A DNA stretch of 64,000 nucleotides from Phoronis australis (GCA_002633005.1 NMRA01000419.1:218770-282769); one strand, 5' to 3'; positions 12,057-24,541 are shown, numbered from the stretch's first letter. Notes: a model not told the origin generated them from the letters alone. Made by a program: numbers and translations.

Positions 12057-12240
12057 CAAAGGCGGATCCATGGGAAGTCAAGTCGGTCCAGGCCTCCCTT
12101 TTCCCTTGATTTAGTGGTATCTGAAATTAAGAATTTTCAACTGTCGGACCTCCCGGGCCGCGTCAATGGGACCCGGGCCCCCTAATTTTGAAACTCCTCA
12201 AGTTGTTGCGACCCCCTTTAAAATCCTGGATCCGCCCCTG
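12057..12240. mobile_element. Short TIR element (hAT-type MITE-like)
   Basis: Left end CAAAGGCGGATCCATGG and inverted right end CAGGGGCGGATCCAGGATTT. This terminus is widespread on non-autonomous elements in animal genomes. About 184 bp with no ORF. A related end is seen at 52,419. Confidence 0.7.
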
Positions 12241-13384
12241 GTAGCGCAGTGATTAGATGAAAATGACGTTATGACGTTGAGCAATGAACGAAAGCTGACC
12301 TCCTGGCACTGAAGCCTCAGGGTATACCGGTACACCACTCTGAAAGTTGGTCCCTCTGATGCGATCCGGCTAAAAAATTACTGAATTGAAATCCCGTTGT
12401 TAATTGATTTCCTGCTGGATCAGCAGTAAATTAATGATCTCACTGCCGCGTACACTGGGCTGGTGTTAGTTCGTAAGAAATGCGACAGCGGCCATCATGA
12501 CAGGCTATCACTGACTAGTGAGGCCAGAGTGAACTCGCGTGATCATGACAACGCAGGAGTCAGCGAATTTGGTGGGCCCTGGGTGCATTCGGCTACAGAT
12601 TGCGAGGCACGATACATGAATAGAAGCCGACTACGCACTGTCGTGTTCTGTGAAAGTAAGCCTTTTGGCTTTATTTTGATTCTCAGTGAATACGAAAAAT
12701 TGGGACTCATGTTTTCTGTAGTGCCCGGAACGTCACTTATGCGCGGGCCACTGAGTTTTAGCCCTGGTTGTCCTGCAGTACTAGGCCTACTGCGAAGGGG
12801 TCCGGCATGTTCGAATGTACAATGTACTATAATCGGAGGAGACCTTTTCTTAAAAAATGAGTATAAAGAACATAAATACAAAGACATGAAAGACCATTTA
12901 TTAGCAAGCCGTTCTCAAGTGAGCGGCGCATTGGGGGCTGATAGCCCCCTCCCTTTTTTCACTGAGTGCTGCGCCGCCCGTGTTAACGCGCACACGAACG
13001 CTCACACGCACCCGCCCCCCTCATCATACCCACCCACTTTAAGAAGGATGTTGACGGTCAGGAAAAAGTTATGGTTAACCGGTTTCTCCACCTGAGGTTT
13101 ATGGTATTCATCTAAATTGCCATTGTTTCATAAAATTCTTTGAATATAAAATTCTATTTCTAATATCTTAAGGAAATGACAGAAACTGGGATTATTTTTT
13201 GTACATAGATACGTAACTAAAATATTTTAATTGCAAAAGAATCAAATTTAAAACTTTATTTTCGTTACTTATGGGCAAGTCAAAAATCAACGGTTTTTGT
13301 CAATCAAATTGATACTTTTTACCGACAACACCCAACTGCGTAATTCTACTGTCAATATTTTTATATTATTCCATTGAAAACGAT
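12241..13384. other. No supported gene; one long open frame
   Basis: Higher GC than its surroundings. A 210-codon plus-strand frame (12,463-13,095) and an overlapping minus frame are open, but neither has recognisable domains or clear splice context. Confidence 0.4.
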
Positions 13385-14000
13385 GTGATCTACTGTTTCA
13401 GTTTGTGACTGGCAGAAAGTACATACATCAGAGTCCACCAGGTTAAATTTTTAAGAAAAGAGTTCGTATTCTATGTAATAGTTTAAACTGCATTGTATAA
13501 AACTTGAAATCGTAAGTAGTTTTAAAAGACAATGAATATAATTTTTTCCTGTCATCACCTTCTCTTTGAAATCTTTTTGGGCAATAGGCAAACTTTTGTT
13601 CTGGCAAACAATTTCAAATATAATGTTACATATTGACGTGCAGTTTAAAAAAGTTACTGACATTAAAGGTATTATTGGTCCATATATCTTAACCTCATTT
13701 GTAATGGTGTTCTCATCAGTAACGACCTAATAGAAAACAATATTCCAAAAAGTGTGTGGGTATTTGAGATTTTTTAAAATTCAGTTAATGAGTAAAACCT
13801 GTTATTTTCATCAAGTTGGTCATTAATAAAAAGAACACCGCCACTAGCGTACATGCTAAAGAAGATAGTTGTCTGTCTATTAGTATTTCATCGTTATGCC
13901 ATAAACTTGTTGAGAGTAAATTAATCGCATCTTTATGGGGCTGTTTACTTATCAGTGAAAAAAGACCAGTTATTTAGAACTTCGTTCGCTAAAACTGTCG
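13385..14000 (-). pseudogene. LINE fragment (L1/Tx1-like ORF2 C-terminus), broken
   Basis: Minus-strand conceptual translation gives, in order and in shifting frames, a WHNDEILI-like segment, a 'GGVLFINDQLDENNRFYSL' segment and finally a VDSDVCTFC...ETVDHIVF zinc-knuckle-like end. This order is characteristic of the C-terminal part of L1/Tx1-type retrotransposon ORF2 proteins. Stops and frameshifts interrupt it throughout, so it is a dead 5'-truncated copy. No target-site duplication was resolved. Confidence 0.55.
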
Positions 14001-14779
14001 AAATTTCGAGTAACTACCTCATGCGCGATAAGCAAACCGAATAACGCCACTTGTGGCGCCGACGGCGGACATCGCCGGTGGAGCAAATCAATCTGTGGCA
14101 AGGCACGCGCCACAAACTGAACCTATGAAACACCAGATATTTCGTGCAGCACTTGTATATAAAGATAAAAGAAACCCACAAACCAGCGGTAAAGTTGGTC
14201 AAAATTAAGACAAAACCTAAGACAATGACTCAAAGTCAAACTTAAGATCTCTTTCTTGAAAAGGAATTGAGACAAATTTAAGTTTTGTATTAAAATTTGC
14301 TGAAAGTCAGTTGGTACCGGGCCCAAGGTTGAAAATTCAACGTTGTATAGCAGATGAAATGGGGCGCTCCTTCGAAAGAAATTTTCAGTTCACTCTGCTG
14401 GAAAATACTATTGGGGTATTTAACAAAATGACTCCACCTCGTTACTGAAAACTTAATTTCAAATAAAATAAGCACTGATTGTACTTGTGTAGTCAAATTC
14501 TTGTACTCGGTGACGGTGGTGAAATTTCACTAACGTACGATTAGTAGTCGATTGTCTTTTAAAATCAAATTCGTCTGCTTGCACACACTGTTCTGGCTTT
14601 CAAAGTTAGCAGCCCGAAGCAATTGAATTTTGAGGCACACGCGGCAGCGTTAGACACTCCCCCAGGCAGGGCAAAAGACAGAAACGGTAAATTCCATCAT
14701 GGAAAGTTTTGCTGCCGGGAGTTAGTAATATAATTCACTGAGTTGCCCATCTTCTTTTGCTCACTTTTGTGTAGGAATC
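14001..14779. other. No gene seen
   Basis: Intergenic. At about 14,195-14,330 there is sequence similar in style to 59,640-59,860 (runs of aagacaaaacttaag type), possibly remnants of one repeat family. Confidence 0.45.
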
Positions 14780-15340
14780 TTACTCGGCCGCGCCGCCTCC
14801 GGCCCGGCTTCAGTGGCCTGACGCGGCACCCGCGCGAAGTCGTTTCACGGCCGCACCGCCTCCGGCTGGCCGGCCCACGCGACTCGCAGGCCTCGGCCGC
14901 GCCGCCTCCGGCGAATTGGCTTGACACCACGCGACGCCGTGCCTCGGCCGGTTACGGCACCTCCCGTCCGGCGGCTTGGCCTGGCGACGCCCCAGCGACT
15001 TCTGGGCCTCGGCCGCGCCACCTCCGGCAGATTAGTGGCCTGGCCCGCCCGCGCNGAGTGGCCCGCCCGCGCGACGCGCCCTGCTTCGGCCTAATAATTA
15101 CCGCGGCCTCCGGTGGACTTGCCTCTGGCTCGCCCGCGCGACGTCGTCGGCCGAACCGCCTCCGGCGGCTTGGCGTGACCCGCCCACGCGACGCCGTGCC
15201 GCGGCCGCGCCGCCTCCGATGGCTTTGCGGCTTGGCTCGCCCGCCAACGTAACGACAAGCCTTGGCGGCGCCGCCTTCGGCAGCTTGACTTGCTGTGGCC
15301 CGACCTCGGCCGCTCTGCCTTTGGCAACTTCCTATGAGAG
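14780..15340. repeat. GC-rich degenerate tandem repeat island
   Basis: Irregular ~60-bp copies around a 'cggccgcgccgcctccggc' core, with 'gcccgcgcgacgccgtg' between. Very GC- and CpG-rich against AT-rich flanks. It contains a single N at 15,055 with 'tggcccgcccgcgc' on both sides, so the copy number is not trustworthy. The 169- and 100-codon frames here reflect lack of AT-rich stops. Confidence 0.8.
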
Positions 15341-17174
15341 TCTAGACGACGGAAGGCCTTGCACACAGGAGGTAGATCACCTGGACCCATCACGTGCTTG
15401 CTTCACCACATATTTTTATGCAAAATGAAAAGACGATTATTCCGTGTCTGCATACTAAAGAGAACAGTTTCTTAATTATTGTGATACAGTTTGCACCCAA
15501 AGCAACGGATGCTGTGCTACAACGTATGCACCTCCCCTTCAGTTAGAAGAAACCTTTTTCGATCGAAGAGTTCGAACAACCATCAGGTGCCATACGAAAA
15601 GGCATGCCGAATCTTTTACAACACTAATGTCAAACAGCAAAAATTAAGAACCGGTGATAGAACGATAAAATTTGATGTAAAATCTTTCAACTCAGTGCCA
15701 AAATGGCACAGCAATAAGTCAACTGCCCCACCAACCACTGACATATCAGCCAATTTGAGCGATCGCTGTCAGTGTTTTAACAATAAATATGAATTAGCTG
15801 TTGTTCGGCGAGAACCGGTTGACTGCTGCATTATACATTTTCACTACAGTCATCTTTTAATCTTGGAATTGGGTAAAAAACAATTGCCGAGGAGTTACTT
15901 GGACAGAAAAAAATTATCCATGATATCTTGTAATCTGTCAGAGAATGTTTGCTTGACGACATAAGGTTTGTAAAGCGAAAATAGAATTATTCCAATTTGA
16001 AGCAGGGGCGTGGCTTGCTTAAACTTGGAATTGGGTAGAAAACAACTGTGAATGCATTCAGAGGTTCCCAAACAGGCCCATAGCCGGGGGGGGGAGGTTC
16101 GATTGGTTCGATCGAACCCCCCTCCCCCTCCGCGGAAAAGATCCAGCCCCAGCTTATCCTGTTGCAGCTACCAGTACTACAAACTACAATGATAACGGAG
16201 TTAGTAATAATTTTGAATTTGCTTCTGATTTAAAGATCTTAACGTAACCATCGGGCCGTACCCGGCCAACTTCGCCCAAGTGGTATTTGATTTGCGTAGA
16301 TGACAGGACCGTGCAAACGATTAGAAGAGGCTTTATGTTACTCATCGGCACTGAACACACGTGGTGGTTACACCGTAGGGAAACAAGGGAGTCTAGAAGT
16401 AAGTGCCTATACCTAGCAAAGCTACATATGCGCAGCGAGAGAGCTCTCAAAACGTAGTGCGGTGTGAATGCCTTAAAATCGACCAAGAAACAAAACAGCT
16501 GAAAATAGGTTTGTTATTTGATATTGTTTGCTAGCGTAGTACGGTGAAGGGCAGGCGTTTTCAAATTTGAAATTGAAAGTGCTCGTCACAGACAAGTATG
16601 TTTTTTATCCCGTGTCCACTTCGATTGTGGATTGGTGGATTGACATGCATGCGTGTACACGTGTGTGCATTTCCGTCCTTTAAAATTCAGTAGAAGCCGA
16701 CGGTAAGTAACTATCAGCAACCCTCCGTCGTTGCCCAAAAAAACAGAGTTTAACTATAACCGTGTTTGCTTGCACTGAGAAAACACCGATGAGCACGCTC
16801 ACATTTTTGTGGAAAAGTCGGTCTAGACCCAATAAAAACTTTGATCAATGAAGATAGACTTCTCTTGTTAATTAGTATCAATGATGCACAGCCTCACAGA
16901 CTTAAATCTTACGATCAACTAACTTGATGGAAAAAATTCCCAAGGTTAGATGGCACTATTCCGAAGGTTCGCCACCTTCGAAAGTTATAACTACTTCGAA
17001 TGTGCAATTCCAAAACCAGAACTGCGACAATTATTGTTTTTTTCTTAAATATAAGCACAGCTCCAGGAGTCGCTACGCATTATATCCAGGTTCTAATTCA
17101 CACTTTTGCACACATTCACCAGTAAAACAGAGCTCAGAGGAGTAGGAGACACCTTTTTGCAATGCTCGATTGTC
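15341..17174. other. No supported gene
   Basis: A 157-codon plus frame (15,491-15,964) and a 100-codon minus frame (16,184-16,486) are open but lack recognisable domains. A palindrome ggttcgatcgaacc with flanking G/C runs lies at about 16,083-16,135 and looks like a mobile-element end. Confidence 0.4.
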
Positions 17175-17252
17175 AGCCAGTGAATGCCAGGATTCCGGAA
17201 CCCAGGTCTCCCAATCAGGAGTCCCTACCTAAAAGCACTGAGCCACAGGGTT
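17175..17252 (-). mobile_element. tRNA-like SINE head
   Basis: On the minus strand: box-A-like 'gtggctcagtgctttta', then 'gactcctgattgggagacc' and box-B-like 'gggttccggaatcc'. Pairing of an acceptor stem is not evident, so it is a tRNA-derived repeat rather than a functional tRNA. Confidence 0.45.
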
Positions 17253-17479
17253 CATTACTCTGAGTGTCTGCTAATGAGTCGTAGCAGACATGAATAAAGT
17301 AATGTATTTGTGTCCATTTAGTAACCATTTAAAGGGTGTGCAAAAGTTGACAAGTTCTTAATACATTGATTTCATCGTTTACAAATGAGCTCAGTTCCAA
17401 TCCGGCACTGTCAATCGTGTTTCTGGGGCACGGTCAGGGTTGCGGCGACCAACGGTTTTCAATTTAAGAAGACTGAATG

Positions 17480-18765
17480 GGGCTTTTTGATTTCGTAAAT
17501 TATCGACCAGTTAGCATACTGTCAGCTCTCCGCAAAATTTTTGAGAAACTCATGTTGTTGTAGATAAACCCGTTTTTAGATATTATATTGGATCCGCGGA
17601 TTGCTGCCCACAGGAGCGGATATAGCTGCCAATCAGTTTTACTACCTATGGTTGAAGATTCAGGATGTTGGCTGCTGAACAAAATCAATGTGCTGGAGCA
17701 GTGCTCATGGATCTGTGCAAAGCGTTCGACTGCCTCCCGCACCAACTTATGATGGCAAAATTAAGAGCGTACAGTGTGAGTGAACAGGTATGTGCTTTTT
17801 TATGGTCCTATCTGTCAGAAAGGAAACAGCGTGTTAGGACCGGTGGAGTGTCTAGTGATTGGCTAGATATAGTCAAGGGAGTGCCACAGGGGTCCATCAT
17901 CGGTCCAGTTCTGTTCAATATTTTTGTGAATGATATCAGTGTCTTATTTACTGAGGCTCAGTTGTATACTTATGTCGATGATAACCTCTCTCAGCAAGTG
18001 CTCTAAGGGATGAAGTCATTGTCATACTGACGTCTGAGTTTTAAAAGCAATTACCTGGTTCAAGAAAAATATGATGGAGGCAAATCCATCAAAATTTCGT
18101 TTCATTTCTTCATGACTCCAAGAACGTATCCACTGCTGTTGTCGAGGCTGAAGGAGCCAAAATCACCAGTGCGGTGGACGTTAAATTACCTGGTGTCGTA
18201 ATCGATGAGGAACTGAGTTTTGACAACCATATTAAAGTTTTATGCTGAAAGGCAAGAGCTCAGCTCACTGTTTTACAGCGTCTGGCTAGGATTCTAGACT
18301 TTAGTACCCGGATGATGATATTTCAGTTTTATTTTATCCCAGTTTCTCTACTGTGCTTTAATCTGGCATTTTTGTGGCCAAGTCAATACACATAAGATTG
18401 AACGAGTTCAATGTAGGGCTCTGCGTTTTGTATTTGATGATTTCTCTAGCTCATATGAAACACTATTACTGAGAGCTAATCTGCCTACTCTTGAGCTTGG
18501 TAGACAGAGAATGATTCTGAAAGAGGCTTTCAAAATTTTGAACCACTTGTCACCCCCATTTCTGTAGGACCTTCTTACGATTCGCAGAACCCATCATCCA
18601 ATAGGACAAACATGCCTTAAAGCAGAACTACTCGGTATGGTCTACTGTCTTTCAGAGCCTACTGCTCTAATTTGTGGAATTCTTATTAGAGGAGGCGAGA
18701 CTTTTAAGACTTTTATGCCTTTTGAGCCTCCCTGTAAGTGCAATATCTGTGATTTTTTTAATCAA
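17480..18765 (+). pseudogene. Non-LTR retrotransposon reverse transcriptase, broken
   Basis: A VNYRPVSILSA motif at about 17,493 begins the RT fingers. After a TAG and a frameshift comes an open segment (17,665-18,006) with LMDLCKAFD, a GVPQGS-IGPVLFN block and the catalytic box YVDD (17,971-17,982). Downstream, in changing frames, are LPGVVIDEELSF, a CRALRFVFDD block and a C-terminal LPTLELGRQRM segment, the usual order in jockey/CR1-like elements. YVDD replaces the usual [FY]ADD. Multiple stops and shifts show the copy is inactive. The element ends close to the (CA)n tract. Confidence 0.85.
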
Positions 18766-18840
18766 ACATAGTCTCCTTCCTGTGATGCTAATTGCTCAAC
18801 TTTGTTAACCTTGTATGTAGTACATTAAATTTTGTTTTAA

Positions 18841-18841
<1 letters not shown>

Positions 18842-18918
<77 letters not shown>

Positions 18919-19236
18919 NNNNNNNNNNNNNNNNNNNNNNNNNNNNNNNNNNNNNNNNNNNNNNNNNNNNNNNNNNNNNNNNNNNNNNNNNNNNNNNNNN
19001 NNNNNNNNNNNNNNNNNNNNNNNNNNNNNNNNNNNNNNNNNNNNNNNNNNNNNNNNNNNNNNNNNNNNNNNNNNNNNNNNNNNNNNNNNNNNNNNNNNNN
19101 NNNNNNNNNNNNNNNNNNNNNNNNNNNNNNNNNNNNNNNNNNNNNNNNNNNNNNNNNNNNNNNNNNNNNNNNNNNNNNNNNNNNNNNNNNNNNNNNNNNN
19201 NNNNNNNNNNNNNNNNNNNNNNNNNNNNNNNNNNNN

Positions 19237-19267
<31 letters not shown>

Positions 19268-19293
19268 AAACACACACACACACACACACACAC
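18842..19293. repeat. (CA)n microsatellite with assembly gap
   Basis: Uninterrupted CA dinucleotides at 18,845-18,918, N from 18,919 to 19,236 (318 bases), then CA/AACA repeats to 19,293. The cysteine/valine or histidine/threonine ORFs here are artefacts. Confidence 0.98.
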
Positions 19294-19799
19294 GTAGCCT
19301 GAGCCTATGGCTAATGTTTTTCTCTTTGTTTCATTAACCGACTATAAATAAAATGACTTGACTGGAGTTGACTTGAAGACTGGCAGGGACAGGGTAACCT
19401 GCTGACTACATTTAATTTCGCCCCGCCCGGCCGTGTGAGTGGTTCCGGTGGGTGAGATTCAGGCGTACCCTCTGACACAGCGCCACCTATACTGCAACTG
19501 TGATAGAGTTCAGGCGCAGCGGCCCTGAACTTTTCAGTCTCGCCGTGACGGAAATGATGCGACCTTGGCATGGATTTGATGAATTATTCATCAATATTCC
19601 CACACCATATTTTTTAAAATGCAATAACGTTCTCATTTTTCCGTGTTAAAACGGACATGCGGGCAATTTCGGCATGCGCATGAAATCCAAAGTATTTTAG
19701 TACCCGGGCGTTGTTTTCGGTATAGGTACACCAAATACTGAAATATCATTCATTTTTGCATCTAAAAGTGTAAAAATTACATGTGATGGTTGGTCAGAC
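19294..19799. other. No gene seen
   Basis: Intergenic sequence with moderate GC near 19,420-19,540. No coding exon recognised. Confidence 0.5.
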
Positions 19800-20197
19800 C
19801 TAATTACCATGTTTATTGCCTGCAGCTGGAGTCTATACAAAGGCTGACTCATATCGATCACTGATGCTTATACTCCCTGAAGCCCCTAAGTTTGCTTCAC
19901 AGGCAAAACTGACGTTATGTGAGTTGAAAAAATTAGTTCTTTTCACACAGCCTACAGGTTTAGTAATGATTTCAGACCCATCAAGCGCGTTTTGAGTGTC
20001 TCCGCACTATCATGAGTGTGATTCTTCCCATATTTTGGAATAGACTCCCACAACATGCCATCTCATCAGAAACAATAGGCATGTTCACAGGTCACATCTC
20101 GAACACCAATCTTACTCAGTAAACAATAAAAATTGTGTTTCTCCTGACACTAACTCGCACTTTGTTTTGTTTTGTTTTGTATTGTTTTGTTTTATTG
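19800..20197 (+). mobile_element. 3' end of a LINE with (TTTTG)n tail
   Basis: A FWNRLPQHAISSE-like peptide near 20,031-20,075 matches the typical last residues of jockey/CR1-type RT proteins (WN.LP..). It is followed about 80 bp later by a ttttg-rich microsatellite at 20,160-20,197, a plausible retrotransposon tail. The upstream part has decayed. Confidence 0.45.
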
Positions 20198-21239
20198 TTA
20201 TCCGAATGGCCAGTTGCACAGTTCAGTTTATCTTCATGTGCCAACATAATAAGGATCGGTACCTCGATTATTTGTTGAAAATTGGAAGAAGAAGAGGCTG
20301 TGTGGCCGCTTCACGCAAAAGTCACTTCTGCTTGATCTTGAGATAAATATAGTTCACGTACAGAAACAGAACCAAGGACTACGGTAAGGCCCGCCAGATA
20401 GAACTGCTAGTAAATACATGAACGACTCAAAGGTGGCGCGACAATAACGGCAACGTTGCAATGGAAAAATGTGTCAGATGTGAAAAGCCATTTCCATTTT
20501 AACTCGAAGGCAGAAAGCTGCAGACTGAACGAAGGTGAGAGTATTTCCTCCTTGTCCTGTTGTCCTGATTTTCAGTGAAAGTTTTCTGATGTTGACTGAT
20601 CAATGTACTGTTAGCAAGTTAATCCTGGACCAGTGTAACTAACCACGGGCGAGGAAACTGACCACAAAATCTTGGACAGGAATTCTCTTCGTGGAACTCC
20701 ACATGAAGTTAGGCCGCAACACAACACGCAACAGGCATGAGCCATAAGACCCCGACCTAGGCAATGAAAAAGTCATTAGCCTTGCTTGGGGCAGAACACT
20801 GCAAAATCTAACGTACAATTACTGTTATTAAAAACTGTATTTTTCTGTGAGTAAACAAACTGGGCTAAAGCTGCGAAAATAATGTCGGGCGTTTAAGTCC
20901 ATCATCATAGTTAGTATCAATTTACTGAAACCTACAGACCTGTGCAGTAGCAAGGACTTTAGTGAGGCTAAATATAAAATCAATTGCGTCTCACCTGGAA
21001 GCAGAAATTCTGTACTTTCTGCAGTTCTGATTTATACAAAGATCATATGCTTTAATACGATCATATTAGTTCTCATGTACAGCTAGCTGGCTAGCTGGCT
21101 ATATTCAGTACACTATACAAAATTACCGAGTACATTCCCACAATAATCCTGAAATAGTCCAATAAACCCTATCAATATGTTTAAAGTGCCCATGTGGACT
21201 GACGCTCTTTTGCACCGGTGACGAAACACAGGCGTCCTC
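20198..21239. other. Intergenic; possible non-coding leader exon
   Basis: A consensus donor (GAAG then gtgagagt, near 20,532) follows a stretch with no long ORF. It could be a 5' UTR exon of the GALNT10-type gene, whose first coding exon has an acceptor-like ttgtag just upstream of its ATG. Not demonstrable here. Confidence 0.25.
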
Positions 21240-21880
21240 AGCTTCTGATCGTCCCCAATACAGTACTATACACTACAAGGTATGACACTGATCGGGACTA
21301 GGAATTCCACTGGTGCTTCACTTCAGTCGTCCATATCAAACACAAAACTCAACAAATTTACAGAGAAGAATGGGCTCAACACACCACGATCAATTGTTCT
21401 TTCTTCTGGTGGCATTTACATTGTCCTGCTGCAACAAGTTCGCTACAAACTGCCGCTCAAAACACAAAAATCTTCCCAAAAAGCTGATATGTAGCCACTC
21501 CAGAGTGTCTCACAGAAATTGCTGATTTGTCCTGGAAGGTCATGACATCAATAACTACACACTTAGCCAGACCATTTCATAACCTTCCGTGATGAACCGG
21601 CAATTGCCATCCATCCGTAACTCATCGGATAATTCCATACCACACTTGACCTTGAACCGAGTTCGTGAGACACTCTGGAGTGGTTATGCATCAGCTTTTT
21701 GGGAAGATTTTTTGTGTTTTGACTGCGATGGAGCAAGACACTGTTGAACCCCTGTTTTGTGTTAGTTTATAGAGTTTTGTGTTTGATATGGATGGCTAAA
21801 GTGGAGCACCCATGGAATTCCTAATCCTGAGTGTTATACCTTGTAGTGTACATAGCGTATTGGAGACGATCAGAAGCTAT
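21240..21880. mobile_element. Fold-back element A with ~230-270-bp arms
   Basis: The left arm (21,240-21,513) is repeated inverted at 21,657-21,880. Shared blocks include agcttctgatcgt, acactacaaggtat, taggaattcca, ccatatcaaacacaaaactc, atcttcccaaaaagctgat and ccactccagagtgtctc. The left arm has about 50 bp of extra sequence. No transposase frame. Confidence 0.85.
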
Positions 21881-21904
21881 GTAGGTTAATACCTTTCCCA
21901 ATTT

Positions 21905-22425
21905 TTAGATCAAACTCTGCACTAGACAGTGACCACTGTCTCCAGCTAGCTCAGTAGAGACGATGTAGCTCCTATAGGCGCTTCATACGCCGGAAGCTTT
22001 TTGGCAAATTATGCCTCATACCGACTAAAACATCAAAGTAACGTTGTTATAAATACCTTATACACATAGAGGAGGCATTAGGTGATGGTTGATGTTTTTA
22101 ATTCCTTTCAACTCAAACAAATACTCCCGTTATCAAACTTTTTCTTCAAGCAGTCCTTCATTCAGTTTCCAAAATCAGTAACTGGCCATTTGTAACACGC
22201 GGCAAGTGGTATGACATCATATCGCCTGTCATGTGCAGTGTAAAAATGGCCTGTTACCGATGAACATATAGACCAATAACAATGTGACTTTGATGTTTTA
22301 GTCAGTGTGATGCATAATTTGCCAAAAAAACTTATGGTGTATGAAGCACATGTCGGAGCTACACCGGCTGTGCTAAGCCAGCTAGAGACGGTGGTCACAG
22401 TCTAACCCTGCACTGGCCACAGAAC
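21905..22425. mobile_element. Fold-back element B with ~150-bp arms
   Basis: The left arm (21,905-22,058) and the inverted right arm (22,264-22,425) share gtgaccac-gtctc, gtgcttcata-gcc, ttttttggcaaattatgc and gactaaaacatcaaagt blocks. It lies only about 25 bp from fold-back A but has a different sequence. Confidence 0.85.
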
Positions 22426-23290
22426 GCCACATAGCTCAGGGTTCTAAGTGGAACACCATTACCACTCTCCTCTTAATACTGTCTACTTACTGCTAGAAAT
22501 CATACCACATGCATCAAACACTTAAGTTGTGCTTGGTAACGGTTCTTTGTGCCTTTTTGAACATTGTTTGCAATCCGTGCTATTGTTCAGGTTGTGCTAA
22601 GGTATATTCACCCTTCACTAAATTTTCTTAGATGTTCCGCATTTTCACAGATGATCGGAGTTATAGAGCAAGGATGACAGTAACCAAAATTACAAATCCA
22701 GAGAAGGAAATAATCGGATTGGTGGGTCGTTGATAAATGCGATTTTAGAATCAGTTACTTCCACTTTTATCAGGGGCTCACCTATCTGACAGCAATGACT
22801 GGTGTGTTTGTGTAATATGTTTGGACCATTTGCTATTTAAACCCCACATAAACTGACTCTTATTACTTTTTTTGATTACTTTTGCTGTTCACGATACGGT
22901 TCATATATAGTTAATATATCTAGTTTCTTGTTACGTGAAAGATTTTTACACAGAGTACAAATGCAATTTAAATCACAAACTTTTTCAAATTTGAAGCACT
23001 GTTGAAAGGGCCACTACTGAACTGTTGAACAAAACTGGAATCTGGACACAGCTATAGTTCTGGGCACTATTTGAAATTTCATACAGTCATGTTCTGTGTG
23101 TGGGTGATCAAGAGACTACTGAAACAAAAACATTATTTAAGCAGGTCATCGGGTCCATATTCATCAACTGTTTCTAAATCTCCATGTATTTAGTTGCTTC
23201 ACCTCAGTACAAAATATGAAACGAACTAATTAAGATGTTGTGCCACAGCAACAACATTATTACCAAGTCAACACTTGATTTTCTGGTTGT
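22426..23290. other. No gene seen
   Basis: AT-rich intergenic sequence. Confidence 0.55.
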
Positions 23291-23296
23291 GACCGT

Positions 23297-23390
23297 CAAA
23301 GTGAGGTCATTGTCGTCAAAGTGAGGTCATTGTCGTCAAAGTGAGGTCATTGTCGTCAAAGTGAGGTCATTGTCGTCAAAGTTTATTGAC
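23297..23390. repeat. 20-bp tandem repeat, 4-5 copies
   Basis: Unit 'gtcaaagtgaggtcattgtc', nearly perfect. Confidence 0.95.
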
Positions 23391-23470
23391 ACTTTGACTT
23401 GGCCCACTTGCACCCTGGTAGAAAATATTAGCATAGTCTAAAGCTTCTTTCTTGAGATACCATTACAATA

Positions 23471-24541
23471 ACCTTTCTCGTTGTCAAAATTTCACTTAAG
23501 TCGACTTAAATCAGCAGTGGCTCCTCCTTCATTTTCTCACTTACTTTAAACAAGACGTCATGTCACTTAAGTCGACTTGCACCAAGGCTGGCTTTTCCTT
23601 CATTTTGGTACAAAATCTAAAACTCCATTCTTACAATATTGTTCTAAAAATAATATTATATAAAGGGACCAAAGTTTGTGAATTATTAACAATGTCCCCC
23701 TCTTCGAAGTGGCAAAGGACAACATCTATAGGCCTCACATGGTTGCATGAGGCTGAAATTAAAGACCTGATACTCGCGCGAGACTAGATAGCTCTGAGCT
23801 GATGACACACACGCTTCTTGTAGAAATCTAAGGAGTAAGGACGAAGCGTAGGGTGCCATGAAACGAGGCGTGTTTCTCAAATGACCAAAACTTCCCCTCG
23901 TTGTTAGAATCACTTTCATCTCTTGCAAAATATCGGCACAAAAAGTGCATACTTGCTGTAGAGAAGATGTTCTGTATTTAAATTGCAAGTTATGGGGTGA
24001 NACCTTTCTCGTTGTCAAAATTTCACTTAAGTCGACTTAAATCAGCAGTGGCTCCTCCTTCATTTTCTCACTTACTTTAAACAAGACGTCATGTCACTTA
24101 AGTCGACTTGCACCAAGGCTGGCTTTTCCTTCATTTTGGTACAAAATATGAACAAAATCTAAAACTCCATTCTTACAATATTGTTCTAAAAATAATATTA
24201 TATATAGGGACCAAAGGTTGTGAATTATTAACAATGTCCCCCTCTTCGAAGTGGCAAAGGACAACATCTATAGGCCTCACATGGTTGCATGAGGCTGAAA
24301 TTAAAGACCTGATACTCGCGCGAGACTAGATAGCTCTGAGCTGATGACACACACGCTTCTTGTAGAAATCTAAGGAGTAAGGACGAAGCGTAGGGTGTCA
24401 TGAAACGAGGCGTGTTTCTCAAATGACCAAAACTTCCCCTCGTTGTTAGAATCACTTTCATCTCATGCAAAATATCGGCACAAAAAGTGCATACTTGCTG
24501 TAGAGAAGATGTTCTGTATTTAAATTGCAAGTTATGGGGTG
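23471..24541. repeat. ~531-bp duplication around a single N
   Basis: 23,471-24,000 and 24,002-24,541 are nearly identical, with a few substitutions and one small indel, and meet at one N (24,001). Almost certainly unmerged overlapping contig ends or two haplotypes, not a biological tandem duplication. The paired 73-110-codon frames inside are duplicates of one non-gene sequence. Confidence 0.9.

Noticed and set aside
14743-15393. 169- and 100-codon GC-rich ORFs
   Set aside because: Result of stop-poor GC-rich repeats; crosses an N.
18788-19337. Long VC/HT-repeat ORFs
   Set aside because: CA repeat and assembly gap translated.
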